A DNA stretch of 12,219 nucleotides from VGBK01 sp964354255 (lineage in GTDB: Bacteria > Actinomycetota > Acidimicrobiia > Spongiisociales > UBA11373), in contig CAYGYX010000057.1 in assembly GCA_964354255.1 (NCBI GenBank), positions 1 to 12,219 on the forward strand, written 5' to 3'. Within the stretch, counting starts at the first letter, position 1. Each line of letters begins with the position of its first letter. Below the pieces are notes generated by a model that was given only the letters and a program-made list of their open reading frames with translations, was not told the origin of the DNA and did not search any database. This document shows, in pieces, positions 11,477 to 12,219 of the stretch. Position numbers and translations under genes: made by a program.

Positions 11477-12219
11477 TCACCTACAAGGGGCCCGCCGAGT
11501 TCGCCCGGATGCGGCGCGCCGGCCGGGTGGTGGCCGAGGTGCTGGCCAAGGTGGGGGAGGCCGCCCGCCCCGGGGTCACCCTGCTGAGCCTCGACCGCCT
11601 CGCCGCCGGCATCATTGCTGAGCGGCAGTGCCTCCCCTCCTTCCTCAACTACCACGGCTACCCGGCCCACATCTGCCTGTCGTTGAACGAGACCATCGTG
11701 CACGGCATCCCCGACGGGCGGGTGCTGCGGGAGGGGGACATCCTCTCGGTCGATGTCGGGGCCGTCTTCGAGGGTTGGCACGGCGACGCGGCGGTCACCC
11801 TGGGCATCGGGGAGATCCCCCCCGAGGCGCGGCGCCTGCTGGAAGTCACCGAGCAGGGCTTGTGGGCGGGTATCGAGGAGTGCCGCGACGGTCGGCGCCT
11901 GGGCGACGTGGGCCACGCCATCTCGGCGGTGGCGGTCGCCGCCGGGCTCGGGGTGGTGCAGGAGTACACCGGGCACGGCATCGGCCGCCAGATGCACGAG
12001 GAGCCGCAGGTGCTCAACTACGGGGAGCCGGGCAAGGGCCTGCGCCTCAAGCGGAGCATGGCGGTCTGCATCGAGCCGATGTTCAACCTGGGCGGCCGCC
12101 AGACCCGCCTGCTCGACGACGGCTGGACGGTGGTCACCGCCGACGGCAGCCTGTCGGCCCACTTCGAGCACACGGTGGCCATCACCGCTCGCGGCCCCGA
12201 GGTGCTGACGCTTCCTTGA
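11473..12219 (+). CDS. map: Methionine aminopeptidase, type I
   Basis: This metalloenzyme removes the initiator methionine from nascent proteins with a small second residue, at the ribosome exit. The 248-residue product is the normal type I length with no N-terminal zinc-finger extension. All five metal ligands are visible: Asp94 (SVDVG), Asp105 (GDAA), His168 (GHGIG), Glu201 (IEPM) and Glu232 (FEHT). The active-site histidines His77 (NETIVHGIP) and His175 (QMHEEP) are also there. ATG 11473 overlaps the adk stop (ATGA). The TGA at 12217-12219 ends the window exactly, so infA, rpmJ and rpsM, usual next genes, would lie just outside. Many ribosomal proteins here begin Met-Ala or Met-Ser, substrates of this enzyme. 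Confidence 0.97.
   Translation: MITYKGPAEFARMRRAGRVVAEVLAKVGEAARPGVTLLSLDRLAAGIIAERQCLPSFLNYHGYPAHICLSLNETIVHGIPDGRVLREGDILSVDVGAVFEGWHGDAAVTLGIGEIPPEARRLLEVTEQGLWAGIEECRDGRRLGDVGHAISAVAVAAGLGVVQEYTGHGIGRQMHEEPQVLNYGEPGKGLRLKRSMAVCIEPMFNLGGRQTRLLDDGWTVVTADGSLSAHFEHTVAITARGPEVLTLP

Noticed and set aside
1..12219. An inserted accessory or previously undescribed system
   Set aside because: Every base except small junctions and the 83-nt gap before secY is accounted for by tuf, S10, spc, adk and map genes in canonical order.

Overview
The window is one continuous plus-strand operon of translation and secretion genes from a high-GC bacterium. From left to right it holds the last codons of tuf, the complete S10 operon (rpsJ, rplC, rplD, rplW, rplB, rpsS, rplV, rpsC, rplP, rpmC, rpsQ), the spc operon (rplN, rplX, rplE, type-Z rpsN, rpsH, rplF, rplR, rpsE, rpmD, rplO, secY), and then adk and map, which end the window. 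The order is the classical bacterial one. No gene is missing, frameshifted or interrupted, and there is no mobile element, CRISPR array, RNA gene or foreign insertion.

The protein sequences best fit an actinobacterium (Actinomycetota). The evidence is the strong G/C preference at third codon positions, the ELRPGGGAKL and HPVSPWGKPEGRTR signatures in L2, the MLMPKR start of L16, a short-LID adenylate kinase, and the tuf-S10-spc-adk-map arrangement. Three traits depart from the Mycobacterium/Streptomyces proteins as I recall them: a four-cysteine zinc-ribbon L24, a DHPL variant of the L2 DHPH motif, and an S3 of 430 residues. They suggest a deeper or less-studied actinobacterial lineage, perhaps Acidimicrobiia-like. 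I cannot fix the lineage from this window alone.

Packing is extreme. Almost every junction is a stop/start overlap (ATGA, GTGA, TTGA, TGATG or GTGGCTGA) or a gap of 0-2 nt, which points to tight translational coupling along one long transcript. Depending on the rpsJ and rpmD starts, gaps of up to about 17 nt are also possible. The only real gap, 83 nt, lies between rplO and secY, where a weak candidate promoter can be seen. tuf ends only a few bases before rpsJ, so the str and S10 operons appear joined, with no room for an E. coli-type S10 leader.

Functionally, the genes supply 21 ribosomal proteins (11 large-subunit and small-subunit proteins encoded before rplN, 10 after it), the SecY translocon channel, the enzyme that balances adenine nucleotides, and the enzyme that removes the initiator methionine from nascent chains. 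I see no undescribed system. The features most worth a second look are the repeat-bearing C-terminal half of S3, the L2 substitution and the zinc-ribbon L24.
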